This document shows, one piece after another, positions 51,805 to 60,164 of a DNA stretch of 64,000 bases. Each line of letters begins with the position of its first letter. Position 1 is the first letter of the stretch. The notes beneath the pieces were generated by a model. It saw nothing but the letters and a program-made list of their open reading frames with translations. It searched no databases and was not told the origin of the DNA. The stretch comes from Pseudomonas sp. G2-4 (GTDB lineage: Bacteria > Pseudomonadota > Gammaproteobacteria > Pseudomonadales > Pseudomonadaceae), in contig NZ_CP125957.1 in the NCBI RefSeq assembly GCF_030064125.1, positions 2,976,001-3,040,000 of the forward strand, given 5' to 3'. The position numbers and the translations under genes are program-made.

Positions 51805-52662
51805 TCAGACTGGAAAAATGGCGTTGATCTGGCCGGTGCCGGAGCTGCCGAAAGGCTCGGTGATGATTTCGGCAGGCTTGTCGTAGTCCGGCCCGCCTAG
51901 CAGCCCCAGCAACATCGCGGTGTCATGCATCTTGCCTTCGCCGAAGCAGTGTTCGGCGTAGTCCGGGAGCATTGCGCAGAACTCTTTCCAACGGCCCTGG
52001 CGCCACATGTCCACGACGTGCAGGTCGACCTGTTTGTCGAACTCTCGGGTCCAGTTATGGATGTTGGCTTCGGCATTGCGATCATCGGAGAAGCGGTGCG
52101 ACAGTGAACCGGAGGCCAGTACCAGCACCTTGCGATCGCTTTTCTCGATGGCCCGGCGCACGGCGGCGCCGAAGGTGAAGCTGTCTTGCAGGCGGTGCCA
52201 GGCGCACCAGGCGGCAATGGATACGACGTTGAATTTCTGTTCCTGCGGGACGTCCATGTGCATGTAGCGCATGGGCACCAGGGTGCCGTATTCCAGCTCA
52301 AGGCTCGGGATGTTGTGGGCCAGGGTGCGCACGTCGGCGGCATTGGCTTCGGCGGCGATCAACTCGCCCAGTTCCGGGGCGCCCGAGTATTCGTACTCCA
52401 TGTTCTTGATGAAGTGCGGCAGCTCGTTGCTGGTGTAGGTGCCTTTGAATTGTTCGCCACTGTTGACGTGATAGGCGCTGTTGACCAGCCAATGCACGTC
52501 GAACACCACGGCGGTGTCGGCGCCCAGCTCACGGGCGCGACGACCGATTTCCTTGTGGCCGGCAATCGCGGCTGCACGGCAGCCATGGTGCTTGCCGGGC
52601 AGCTCCGACAGGTACATCGAGGGAACGTGGCAGATTTTCGCAGCCAGGACGACTTCGCCCAT
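51805..52662 (-). CDS. hpaD: 3,4-dihydroxyphenylacetate (homoprotocatechuate) 2,3-dioxygenase
   Basis: 285 residues, class III (LigB-type) extradiol dioxygenase. Iron ligands are expected among the His in ICHVPSMYLSELPG and VVFDVHWLVNSAYHV; the catalytic base is a later His. Further motifs: HGCRAAAIAGHKEIGRRARELGADTAVVFD, ASGSLSHRF. It opens the ring of homoprotocatechuate to 5-carboxymethyl-2-hydroxymuconate semialdehyde. 200 bp, largely a REPIN, separate it from hpaE upstream, so its expression may be partly uncoupled from the hpaG1G2E segment. Confidence 0.95.
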   Translation of the reverse strand: MGEVVLAAKICHVPSMYLSELPGKHHGCRAAAIAGHKEIGRRARELGADTAVVFDVHWLVNSAYHVNSGEQFKGTYTSNELPHFIKNMEYEYSGAPELGELIAAEANAADVRTLAHNIPSLELEYGTLVPMRYMHMDVPQEQKFNVVSIAAWCAWHRLQDSFTFGAAVRRAIEKSDRKVLVLASGSLSHRFSDDRNAEANIHNWTREFDKQVDLHVVDMWRQGRWKEFCAMLPDYAEHCFGEGKMHDTAMLLGLLGGPDYDKPAEIITEPFGSSGTGQINAIFPV

Positions 52663-52730
52663 GATGATTCTCCTGAAAAATTGTTCTTGTTGAGTTTTTG
52701 TGATGAATCACAGCCTGTGAGTCGATAACC

Positions 52731-52827
52731 CCTGTGGCGAGGGAGCTTGCTCCCGCTCGATTGCGCAGCAATCGCAAAAAACGGGGCCGCTTCGCAGCCC
52801 AGCGGGAGCAAGCTCCCTCGCCACAGG
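52731..52827. repeat. REPIN (GAGGGAGCTTGCTCCCGCTGG family)
   Basis: CCTGTGGCGAGGGAGCTTGC at 52731 and GCAAGCTCCCTCGCCACAGG ending near 52828, inverted, between hpaE and hpaD inside the same-strand catabolic operon. Confidence 0.9.
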
Positions 52828-52862
52828 TCAACACTCGGCACAGGTTCACCGCTGGCCTCGGA

Positions 52863-54323
52863 TTACCCCCCCCACCGCGGAATGTGATGGCTGCCCATGG
52901 AAATGCACACGTTCTTGATCTCAGCGAACACTTCAAAGCTGTACTGTCCACCTTCGCGACCGGTTCCGGAACCCTTCACGCCGCCGAAAGGCTGGCGCAG
53001 GTCGCGCACGTTCTGGCTGTTGATGAAGACCATGCCGGCCTCGATACCATGGGCCAGGCGATGGGCCTTGCCGATGTCCTGGGTCCAGATGTACGAGGCC
53101 AGGCCATACTCGGTGTCGTTGGCCAGTTGCAAGGCTTCGGCTTCGTCCTTGAACGGGATCAGGCACACCACCGGGCCGAAGATTTCTTCCTGGGCGATGC
53201 GCATCTTGTTGTTCACATCGGCGAACACCGTCGGCTGGATGAACTGGCCGCGGCTCAGATGCGCCGGCAGGTTGGCCGGGCGTTCCAGGCCACCGGCCAG
53301 GAGGGTGGCGCCTTCTTCGAGGCCGATCTTGATGTAGCCGGTGACCTTGTCGTAGTGGGCCTGGGTGATCATCGAACCGACCTGGGTTTTCGGGTCCTGG
53401 GGATCACCAACGATCAGACGCTTGGCGCGAGCGGCAAACTCGGCGACGAACTGCGGGTAGACGCTTTCCTGGATGAAGATCCGGCTGCCGGCGGTGCAGC
53501 GCTCGCCGTTGAGGGAGAAGATGGTGAACAGCGCCGCGTCGAGGGCGCGATCAAGGTCGGCGTCTTCGAAAATCAGCACCGGCGACTTGCCGCCGAGTTC
53601 CATCGAGTACTTTTTCAGCCCGGCGGTCTGCATGATTTTCTTGCCGGTGGCGGTGCCGCCGGTGAAGGAAATCGCCCGCACATCCGGGTGACGCACCAAC
53701 GCATCGCCGGCCGTGGCACCGTAGCCCTGGATCACGTTCAACACACCGTTGGGAATGCCGGCCTCGACGGCCAGACGCCCCAGTTCGTTGGCGGTCAGGG
53801 GCGACAACTCGGACATCTTCAGCACGGCGGTGTTGCCCAGGGCCAGGCACGGCGCGGTCTTCCAGGTCGCGGTCATGAATGGCACGTTCCAGGGCGAGAC
53901 CAACGCGCAGACACCCACCGGTTGGTACAGGGTGTAATTGAGCATCTGGTCGTCGACCGGATAAGTATGGCCGTCCATGCGGGTGCAGACTTCGGCGAAG
54001 AAGTCGAAGTTATGGGAGGCCCGTGGGATCAGCACGTTCTTGGTCTGGTGAATTGGCAAGCCCGTGTCTAGGGTTTCCAGTTCGGCCAGTTTCGGCACGT
54101 TCTGCTCGATCAGTTCACCGAGCTTGCGCATCAACCGGGCGCGTTCCTTGGCGGGCGTATTGGCCCATTTTGGAAAGGCATCCTTGGCGGCGGCTACGGC
54201 CTGGGCAACTTCTTCGGCACCGCCGCTGGCGACTTCGCCGATGGCTTCGCCCGTGGCCGGGTTGTAGTTGATGAATACGTCTTCGCTTTCGACCTCGCGG
54301 CCGTTGATCCAGTGTTTGATCAT
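52863..54323 (-). CDS. hpaE: 5-carboxymethyl-2-hydroxymuconate semialdehyde dehydrogenase
   Basis: 486 residues from ATG 54323. A GTG at 54332 overlaps the hpaG2 stop but leaves almost no spacing to AAGAGG. NAD-dependent aldehyde dehydrogenase: SPWNVPFMTATWKTAPCLALGNTAVLKMSE (oxyanion Asn), SFTGGTATGKKI, ELGGKSPVLIFEDAD (general-base Glu), NGERCTAGSR (catalytic Cys276), EEIFGPVVCLI. Oxidises the HpaD ring-cleavage semialdehyde to the acid. Close in length to E. coli HpaE (488). Confidence 0.95.
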   Translation of the reverse strand: MIKHWINGREVESEDVFINYNPATGEAIGEVASGGAEEVAQAVAAAKDAFPKWANTPAKERARLMRKLGELIEQNVPKLAELETLDTGLPIHQTKNVLIPRASHNFDFFAEVCTRMDGHTYPVDDQMLNYTLYQPVGVCALVSPWNVPFMTATWKTAPCLALGNTAVLKMSELSPLTANELGRLAVEAGIPNGVLNVIQGYGATAGDALVRHPDVRAISFTGGTATGKKIMQTAGLKKYSMELGGKSPVLIFEDADLDRALDAALFTIFSLNGERCTAGSRIFIQESVYPQFVAEFAARAKRLIVGDPQDPKTQVGSMITQAHYDKVTGYIKIGLEEGATLLAGGLERPANLPAHLSRGQFIQPTVFADVNNKMRIAQEEIFGPVVCLIPFKDEAEALQLANDTEYGLASYIWTQDIGKAHRLAHGIEAGMVFINSQNVRDLRQPFGGVKGSGTGREGGQYSFEVFAEIKNVCISMGSHHIPRWGG

Positions 54324-54328
54324 GCTGC

Positions 54329-55099
54329 TCACGCCTCTTTACGGGTTGCGAAGAACTCGACTTCGCTGACAATGTGATTGACCAGGCGGCCGACGCCTTC
54401 CACTTCCACGATCACTTCATCACCGGGCACCACGTCCGCCAGGCCTTCCGGCGTGCCGGTGGCGATCATGTCGCCGGGTTGCAGGGTCATGAAGCTGGAC
54501 AGGTATTCGATCAGGTACGGAATGTCGAAAATCATGTCCTTCGTGCTGCCTTCCTGACGCAATTCGCCGTTGATCCAGGTGCGCAACGTCAGGTTGCTCG
54601 GGTCCGGCACATCGGCCACATCGACGATCCACGGGCCGACTGGGGTCGTGGCGTCACGGTTCTTCACCCGCAGGTTGGGCCGGTAGTAGTTTTCCAGGTA
54701 GTCGCGGATCGCGTAGTCGTTGCACACCGTGTAGCCGGCGAGGTACTCCAGGGCATCCTCGCGCTTGACGTTGCGCGCCTCTTTGCCGATGACCGCTACC
54801 AACTCGCACTCGTAGTGCATGTAGGCGACGTTATCGGGGCGCCAGGTCTCCTGGTTATGGCCGGTGTAGGTGCCGGGCGACTTGATGAACGCGAGGGGCT
54901 CGGTCGGTGGCTTGAACGCCAGTTCGGCGGCGTGATCGGCGTAGTTCAGGCCCAGGGCAAACATGCTGCCAGTGGCCGGTGGCAGCCACTGGACCCGGTC
55001 CTCGGCCAGCAGGCGACCGTCGGCCAGACGCACGGCGTTGTGAGCTTCAACGGTAACGGAGTGGATCTGGCCTTCCAAACGAATGCGCGCGTGTTTCAT
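54329..55099 (-). CDS. hpaG2: OPET decarboxylase / HHDD isomerase subunit
   Basis: 256 residues of the fumarylacetoacetate hydrolase superfamily: MFALGLNYADHAAELAFKPPTEPLAFIKSPGTYTGHN, HYECELVAVIGKEARNVKREDALEYLAGYTVCNDYAIRDYL (metal ligands Glu, Glu, Asp), DMIATGTPEGLADVVPGDEVIVEVEGVG. Decarboxylates 5-oxo-pent-3-ene-1,2,5-tricarboxylate and isomerises the product for HpaH. E. coli HpaG is one 429-residue chain with two such domains; here the halves are separate genes, coupled by an ATGA overlap with hpaG1. Confidence 0.92.
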   Translation of the reverse strand: MKHARIRLEGQIHSVTVEAHNAVRLADGRLLAEDRVQWLPPATGSMFALGLNYADHAAELAFKPPTEPLAFIKSPGTYTGHNQETWRPDNVAYMHYECELVAVIGKEARNVKREDALEYLAGYTVCNDYAIRDYLENYYRPNLRVKNRDATTPVGPWIVDVADVPDPSNLTLRTWINGELRQEGSTKDMIFDIPYLIEYLSSFMTLQPGDMIATGTPEGLADVVPGDEVIVEVEGVGRLVNHIVSEVEFFATRKEA

Positions 55100-55773
55100 G
55101 AACGTGCTCCTGTTTGCTCGGACACGATGGTATTGACCAGGCGGCCCAGGCCGCTGATGTCCACTTCGACGCGATCGCCGGGCACTACATCAACCCGGCC
55201 TTCGGGCGTACCGGTGATCAGCACGTCGCCTTCGTGCAAGGTCATGAACTCGCTGATTTCGGCAATCAGTTGAGGGATGTTACGAACGAAATTGGCCGTA
55301 TTGTTTTGCTGGCGTACCTCGCCGTTCACATACAGCGTGATCGCCAGGCTGTGTGGGTCGGCAACGTTGGCGATGGGCACCAGCTCAGGGCCGATGGCGC
55401 AGAACCCGTCCCGGCACTTGGCCTTGACGGCGGGGCGGTAGTAGCTGTTTTCCGGCAGGCTGAACTCATTGACGACGGTGTAGCCGGCGACGTAATCCAG
55501 CGCCTCGGCGGCGCTGACCCGGCTGGCCGACTTGCCCATCACCACGCCAAGCGCCGGTCCTGGTTGCAGCCTTTCGCCGTGACCCGGATGAACCACGTCG
55601 GCATCGTGCCGGTTGCGGGTGTTGGGCGTCTTGATGAACAGCACCGGCCTGATCGGCGGTTTCTGGTAGGGCGGTTGCTCGAACTCGGCGAGGCGCTGTT
55701 TCAGCAGCCCCTGATAGTTCAGTGCGACCCCGAACAGGGTGCCGGTAGCGACGTCATGCAGGGCACGGCTCAT
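55096..55773 (-). CDS. hpaG1: OPET decarboxylase / HHDD isomerase subunit (first)
   Basis: 225 residues, FAH superfamily and the equivalent of the N-terminal half of E. coli HpaG: TLFGVALNYQGLLKQRLAEFEQPPYQKPPIRPVLFIKTPNTRN, LGVVMGKSASRVSAAEALDYVAGYTVVNEFSLPE. The metal-ligand Glu pair of HpaG2 is not obvious (GPALGVVMGKSA), so this subunit may be structural or non-catalytic (inference). First gene of the minus-strand hpaG1-G2-E-D-F-X-H-I operon, with a strong predicted promoter and HpaR box in front. AGGAGAC precedes the ATG. Confidence 0.92.
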   Translation of the reverse strand: MSRALHDVATGTLFGVALNYQGLLKQRLAEFEQPPYQKPPIRPVLFIKTPNTRNRHDADVVHPGHGERLQPGPALGVVMGKSASRVSAAEALDYVAGYTVVNEFSLPENSYYRPAVKAKCRDGFCAIGPELVPIANVADPHSLAITLYVNGEVRQQNNTANFVRNIPQLIAEISEFMTLHEGDVLITGTPEGRVDVVPGDRVEVDISGLGRLVNTIVSEQTGARS

Positions 55774-55816
55774 GCTTGTCTCCTGGCGGTGCAGAGTGAT
55801 GAGGGCTCTGCGATAT

Positions 55817-55832
55817 TGTTAATGTGTTAACA
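55817..55832. promoter_or_regulatory. HpaR-type operator on the hpaG1 start point
   Basis: TGTTAA-TGTG-TTAACA, sharing the core GTTAA-N4-TTAAC with the site before hpaR copy 1. Its centre coincides with the predicted hpaG1 transcription start (about 55826). A further GTTAAC lies at 55847-55852 in the promoter spacer. Confidence 0.65.
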
Positions 55833-55861
55833 GTTATAATTAAGATGTTAACTATCGTCAA
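55833..55861 (-). promoter_or_regulatory. predicted hpaG1 operon promoter
   Basis: Minus strand TTGACG (55861-55856), 17-bp spacer, TATAAC (55838-55833). Predicted start about 7 bp further, inside the HpaR box. The spacing and hexamers are near consensus, so repression rather than weak promoter strength should set the off state. Confidence 0.65.
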
Positions 55862-55958
55862 GCGTGGCAGAATGATCGGGCGCTGGTTGCCCTGCCAGAT
55901 TCGGTGCAGGATGAGCACGAGCCGGTATTTGAATCAGAATAAAAACGAGTACTGCGTG

Positions 55959-56864
55959 ATGACCGACCGCCAGCCAATCCCGAACATCAACATTGGTCAG
56001 GTGTACGACCAGCGCTACAGCGATGCTGAGGTTCACTACGACCGGCTCGCCAACCTGGCGGATTTTTTCGGCCGCAACATGCCGGTTCATCGCCACGACC
56101 GTTTCTTTCAGGTGCACTACGTCAAGAGCGGCACCGTGCGGGTGTATCTCGACGATCAGCAATACGTCGAGTCGGGTCCGATGTTCTTCCTTACGCCGCC
56201 GACCATCCCTCACTCATTCGTGACCGAGGCCGACAGTGACGGGCATGTATTGACGGTGCGCCAGCAATTGGTGTGGCAATTGATCGACGCCGACCCGAGC
56301 CTGGCGCCGGCCGGTGTGCAAATGCCGGCAGCCTGCGTGGCGCTGGCGCAATTGGGACCGGAACAGGCGGGAGAGGTGCGGCGGCTGGAATACTTGTTCG
56401 AGGAACTGAGCGAGGAGGTCACGGCCACGCGGGCGGGGCGCAGCGCGGCACTGGACGGCTTGACGCGGCTGATCATGATCAGCCTGCTGCGATTGTGCTC
56501 CAACTCCCTGGAGGCCCGGCCAGCCCGGCACGAAGACCTGAAGATCTTTCACCGTTTCAACGAGCTGATCGAGGGTCATTATCTGCAGCATTGGCCGCTG
56601 TCGCGTTACGCCGAGAGTATCGGCGTGACGGAGGCGCGCCTGAATGACGTATGCAGACGCATCGCCGACCTGCCTTCCAAGCGCCTGATCATGGAGCGGC
56701 TGATGCAGGAGGCCAAGCGCCTGCTGCTGTTCACTGGCAGCTCGGCCAATGAAATCTGCTACCAGCTCGGGTTCAAGGATCCAGCCTATTTCAGTCGTTT
56801 TTTCCAGCGCTACGCCCAACTGACGCCCGGGGAGTATCGCCAGCGGCAATCGGGGTTGCGTTAA
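55959..56864 (+). CDS. hpaA: AraC-family regulator HpaA
   Basis: 301 residues from ATG 55959; the frame extends to 55824 but similarity begins at IPNINIGQVYDQRYSDAEVHYDRLANLADFFGRNMPVHRHDRFFQVHYV, the HpaA pattern. N-terminal cupin sensor (about 20-110; FFLTPPTIPHSFVTE) and C-terminal AraC domain (about 200-298; LSRYAESIGVTEARLNDVCRRIADLPSKRLIMERLMQEAKRLLLFTGSSANEICYQLGFKDPAYFSRFFQRYAQLTPGEYR). In E. coli HpaA activates the hydroxylase genes with HPA as inducer. Divergent from hpaG1, sharing its regulatory region. Ribosome site weak. Confidence 0.92.
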   Translation: MTDRQPIPNINIGQVYDQRYSDAEVHYDRLANLADFFGRNMPVHRHDRFFQVHYVKSGTVRVYLDDQQYVESGPMFFLTPPTIPHSFVTEADSDGHVLTVRQQLVWQLIDADPSLAPAGVQMPAACVALAQLGPEQAGEVRRLEYLFEELSEEVTATRAGRSAALDGLTRLIMISLLRLCSNSLEARPARHEDLKIFHRFNELIEGHYLQHWPLSRYAESIGVTEARLNDVCRRIADLPSKRLIMERLMQEAKRLLLFTGSSANEICYQLGFKDPAYFSRFFQRYAQLTPGEYRQRQSGLR

Positions 56865-56972
56865 GCGGTGCATCAACTCAATAGCGGGGATAAATCCCCT
56901 CGCCACAGTTGTTCTTGCAGCTGTGTGAAGGCAACACTAAGCTGCCGACTCGCCCATCCAAACCGTGTGAAC

Positions 56973-57395
56973 ATGGCCAATCCCAGACCTTCATTGACCC
57001 TGACCCTGTTGCAAGCCCGCGAAGCCGCCATGGCTTTTTTCCGCCCGGCGCTGAACCAGCATGACCTCACGGAACAACAATGGCGGGTGATCCGCATCCT
57101 GCACCAGCAAGGTGAGCTGGAAAGCCATCAGCTCGCCCATCAGGCCTGCATCCTCAAACCCAGCATGACCGGCGTGCTCAGCCGTCTGGAGCGCGATGGC
57201 CTGGTGCGTCGACAGAAGTCGAGCCAGGATCAGCGGCGGGTTTTCGTCGGCCTGACCGAACGCGGCCAGCAGTGCTTTGTGTCGATGAGTGAGGGGATGG
57301 AAAGCAACTATCGGCGAATTGAAGAGCAATTTGGCGAAGAAAAGATGCAGCAACTGTTGGCATTGCTTAATGAGCTGAAAAACATCAAGCCTTGA
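56973..57395 (+). CDS. hpaR: MarR-family repressor HpaR (copy 2)
   Basis: 140 residues from ATG 56973; the frame starting at 56868 includes non-family residues. Same pattern as copy 1 (SLTLTLLQAREAAMAFFRPALNQHDLTEQQWRVIRILHQQGELESHQLAHQACILKPSMTGVLSRLE), with about 95 of 140 positions identical by eye. No GTTAA-N4-TTAAC site precedes it, unlike copy 1, so it is not obviously autoregulated. It follows hpaA by 108 bp on the same strand. Its stop directly abuts the stop of the convergent polysaccharide gene, forming TGATCA. Confidence 0.9.
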   Translation: MANPRPSLTLTLLQAREAAMAFFRPALNQHDLTEQQWRVIRILHQQGELESHQLAHQACILKPSMTGVLSRLERDGLVRRQKSSQDQRRVFVGLTERGQQCFVSMSEGMESNYRRIEEQFGEEKMQQLLALLNELKNIKP

Positions 57396-58268
57396 TCAAG
57401 GGGTGGCCAGAGAGCGCTTCAATTGCTCCACCAACGCAGGCGTCACGTAATGCGGGCCATCGAACAGGTAGAGCGGATACCCGTCATAGGCCGCCAGTTG
57501 CGGTTTGAGTTCGGCCACTGTCGCTGAGCGGAAGCCACCGCCGTATTTCGGGCGGAAGGCTTCGACGATGATTCGCACGCGGTCCTTGCCAAGCCGGTCA
57601 CGCAGGGCGTCGGCATAATTGCGCGCGACCGGTGCGGTGCGGGCGTAGACGCCGACGCCGTCCTGGAAAAACACGCCGATGTCGTTCGGCAACCATTGCT
57701 TGAGCCAGTCGGCGGTAGCGGCTGGGCCGATATTGGCGCCGTCGTAGACGCTGATCCAGAGTGGGCGTGGCAGTTTGGCCAGCAAGGCCGGCAGCTCCGT
57801 GGCGCGCGACCAACTGGGGTCAACCTCGGCCGGAAAGTACCATCCGGTGACATGCAGCGGCGTGGGCAGCCCCGCAATGCGTTCTGACACCGCCGCCAAT
57901 TGCTCGATGTTGTCCCGTGAGCGGTTTTCACTGAAGTAGCCGGCCAGGCCGAGGATGACATCCTTGGCCCAGGGCGCCTTGGCGATGCGCGCCCAGTCCG
58001 GCAGCACCGGTACGCTGGTCAACCCGGTGCCGGGCACAAACGCCTGGTCGTCCACCACCGTCCACTGCACCAGCAACTCATGCACGCCGAGTTGTTCCCA
58101 AGTGCCGTTGATGCCGATGGTCTGGTTGTCCGGCTGCCAGACGATGCCGACGATGTTCGGTGCCGCGGTGGTGGTCATGTAGTACGTCCCTGTACCTGCG
58201 GCGAGGAGCGCGGCCAGTAACAGTGCCGCGACGATCCTGCGATTGACTGCATGGGCGAAGCGTTTCAA
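57396..58268 (-). CDS. periplasmic glycosidase-like protein (DUF4434/YbcH-like)
   Basis: 290 residues. N-terminal signal or anchor (about 12-30: IVAALLLAALLAAGTGTYYM). The rest reads as a TIM-barrel-like fold: IVGIVWQPDNQTIGINGTWEQLGVHELLVQWTVVDDQAFVPG, KDVILGLAGYFSEN, HVTGWYFPAEVDPSW, PLWISVYDGANIGPAATADWLKQWLPNDIGVFFQDGVGV, RVRIIVEAFRPKYGGGF. The acidic residues in YFPAEVD, FFQDGVG and VEAFRP are candidate catalytic groups. This resembles DUF4434-type putative glycoside hydrolases and probably YbcH, the third gene of the E. coli nfrA-nfrB-ybcH locus (from memory). Last gene of the polysaccharide operon, 87 bp after the NfrA-like gene. Confidence 0.7.
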   Translation of the reverse strand: MKRFAHAVNRRIVAALLLAALLAAGTGTYYMTTTAAPNIVGIVWQPDNQTIGINGTWEQLGVHELLVQWTVVDDQAFVPGTGLTSVPVLPDWARIAKAPWAKDVILGLAGYFSENRSRDNIEQLAAVSERIAGLPTPLHVTGWYFPAEVDPSWSRATELPALLAKLPRPLWISVYDGANIGPAATADWLKQWLPNDIGVFFQDGVGVYARTAPVARNYADALRDRLGKDRVRIIVEAFRPKYGGGFRSATVAELKPQLAAYDGYPLYLFDGPHYVTPALVEQLKRSLATP

Positions 58269-58355
58269 ACAAGTCCCTTCCTGATGCAGTGTAGTTGTGG
58301 CGCGGCCAGGCGGGCTGTTTTTCGTATCGATGCACTGATTCTCACGTCAACGCCC

Positions 58356-60164
58356 TCAATAGGAGTAGGTCAAGCGAGCGAACACGCCTTTGGCCCGTTC
58401 CTCGCCAAACACCCTGGCTCGGTACTGCAGGGAAAAGTCCACGTAGGAGCGTGGGGCGTTGTAGGCGTCTTCCCGGAACCAATAACGGACGTTGTTCCCT
58501 ATGCCGATACCGCCGGCGTCGCCGGACGAAAAATCACCGTTGGCTTTGCTCTTCATTTTCGAATCGTAGTCGATCGCCGCCACGACATGGGGGAAGGTCA
58601 CCCAGCGCGAACCGGTGCCGCCAATGGCATAGCTGCGGCCGACTTGCCATTCGCTGTTGAAGTAATTGCGCGAGTCATTGATGTAATGGCCGACCTCGGC
58701 ATACAGCTGCGAGGTCCACCAGCTCGGTACGTCGACCCGCAGGTCGGTACCGATGCTCGAACCATAGCCCAGGCGCACCAGCCAGTCGCCGTCGACATTG
58801 GAAGACCCGAGGGGGAAGGTGCGTTCGAGGGCGGCCATGATGTTGACCGAACTGAAGGGCTTGACCCGTACGCCAACGGCGCCCTGCAAGGCGTCGGCGC
58901 CGGTATCCGACTCGCTGTTCTTGCTCCACAGGGTGTCGGTGATACGCCCGTAGAGTTCAACGAAACGAGCGTTGCGATAACCCAGCGGGCGCCAGGACAG
59001 CTCGGTGCTGTTTTGCAGCAAGTCGTTGCTTTGACTGCCGCTGCCCCCGGTGCTCGGCGCGGCGCTCAGGCCGCTGGAGCTGTTGCCGCGATAACTGGTG
59101 GTGCTGGTCAGGCCCATCCGGCGTGAAACATCACCGACGGCGCGACGGGTATCGAACAATTGTTGCGCGGACATGGGCGTTTCTGCAGTTTTTTGCCCAT
59201 CGATCACGCGCTTGAAGTACGCGACGGCTTCGTCGTCCTCATGGACGCGCATGGCGTTGTAGGCGGCGTCCTGGGCTGCCGCCGGCTTAAGTGGCTCAGT
59301 GGCGTCGGCCTTGCGGAACGCAGCGTGGGCCGCTTCGTCATCGCCGCTGCGGACCGAATCATAAGCAAGCTGCAAATCGCTTACCGGTGCCCGCTCATAG
59401 GTGTTGACCGGCCGGGTGGCGCACGTCAGGCCGAAGGCGCTTTCCTGGCACTCCAGGACCGGTGCGTCGGAATCATTGGCATCGAGCAAGGCACTGTCGA
59501 GCAGTTGCTGGTTGGCGGCGATTTCCGGAGCCCAGGCTACGGCTTTGCGAGCCTTTTCCACCGCCAGGGCTCGGTTGCCTTGCTGCAGGGCGCGGTAGCC
59601 CTGGACCGCCAGCGGTGCTGCCAATTGGCGGCGAATTTCTTTGCGCCGCATCAGCAACGTGGTGTCATGGGTGAAGATCCCTAGCGCATCGGTAACGGCT
59701 TGGTCGGCTTCTTCCAGATGTTGCTGGCGCTGCAAGGCATCGACCAGTAACAACCGGTATTCCCGGCGACGGGGGGCCTGGGCGATGGCCTTGCGGGCCG
59801 ATTGCGCGGCCAGGCCGAACTGTTCGCGATCATAGGCCTTGAACCCCTGGGACGCAGCGGCGAAGCCCGGGGCTGCCGGGACGGCGCGGGATGACCTGGC
59901 GGTCCGGGGCTGGTCGCGGAGTTTCTTGTCCCGTTCAGCCAGCTCAATCAGCGTGTTCAGGCGCTTCACGTCGGCGCGCAGGCGCAGGGCTTCGCGCGCC
60001 TTGGCGATGGCCAGGTCATAGTCCTTGCGCTCGTAGGCACTGTAGGCCTCGTTGGCGGCGGTGTAGGCCGGCCCGGTCAATGGCAGCGGCAACGTCTCGG
60101 CCGACGCCAGTGCAGAGATCAGGCTCAGACCCGTGGCCATGAGGGTCAGAAGGGGGCGGTTCAT
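58356..60164 (-). CDS. NfrA-like outer-membrane TPR/beta-barrel protein
   Basis: 602 residues. Sec signal peptide MNRPLLTLMATGLSLISALASA, then an alpha-helical TPR-like region (about 35-330: ANEAYSAYERKDYDLAIAKAREALRLR, YRALQQGNRALAVEKARKAVAW). The C-terminal part (about 390-602), with alternating polar and apolar strands (RFVELYGRITDTLW, VDFSLQYRARVFGEERAKGVFARLTYSY), ends in an aromatic residue as expected for an outer-membrane barrel. Similar to the C-terminal domain of the phage N4 receptor NfrA (990 aa in E. coli), but much shorter. Likely the export pore and periplasmic scaffold. Overlaps the NfrB-like gene by 4 bp. Confidence 0.8.
   Translation of the reverse strand: MNRPLLTLMATGLSLISALASAETLPLPLTGPAYTAANEAYSAYERKDYDLAIAKAREALRLRADVKRLNTLIELAERDKKLRDQPRTARSSRAVPAAPGFAAASQGFKAYDREQFGLAAQSARKAIAQAPRRREYRLLLVDALQRQQHLEEADQAVTDALGIFTHDTTLLMRRKEIRRQLAAPLAVQGYRALQQGNRALAVEKARKAVAWAPEIAANQQLLDSALLDANDSDAPVLECQESAFGLTCATRPVNTYERAPVSDLQLAYDSVRSGDDEAAHAAFRKADATEPLKPAAAQDAAYNAMRVHEDDEAVAYFKRVIDGQKTAETPMSAQQLFDTRRAVGDVSRRMGLTSTTSYRGNSSSGLSAAPSTGGSGSQSNDLLQNSTELSWRPLGYRNARFVELYGRITDTLWSKNSESDTGADALQGAVGVRVKPFSSVNIMAALERTFPLGSSNVDGDWLVRLGYGSSIGTDLRVDVPSWWTSQLYAEVGHYINDSRNYFNSEWQVGRSYAIGGTGSRWVTFPHVVAAIDYDSKMKSKANGDFSSGDAGGIGIGNNVRYWFREDAYNAPRSYVDFSLQYRARVFGEERAKGVFARLTYSY

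Noticed and set aside
57390-57400. TGATCA palindrome where two stop codons abut as a regulatory site
   Set aside because: It is explained by two adjacent convergent stop codons; no terminator stem is present.
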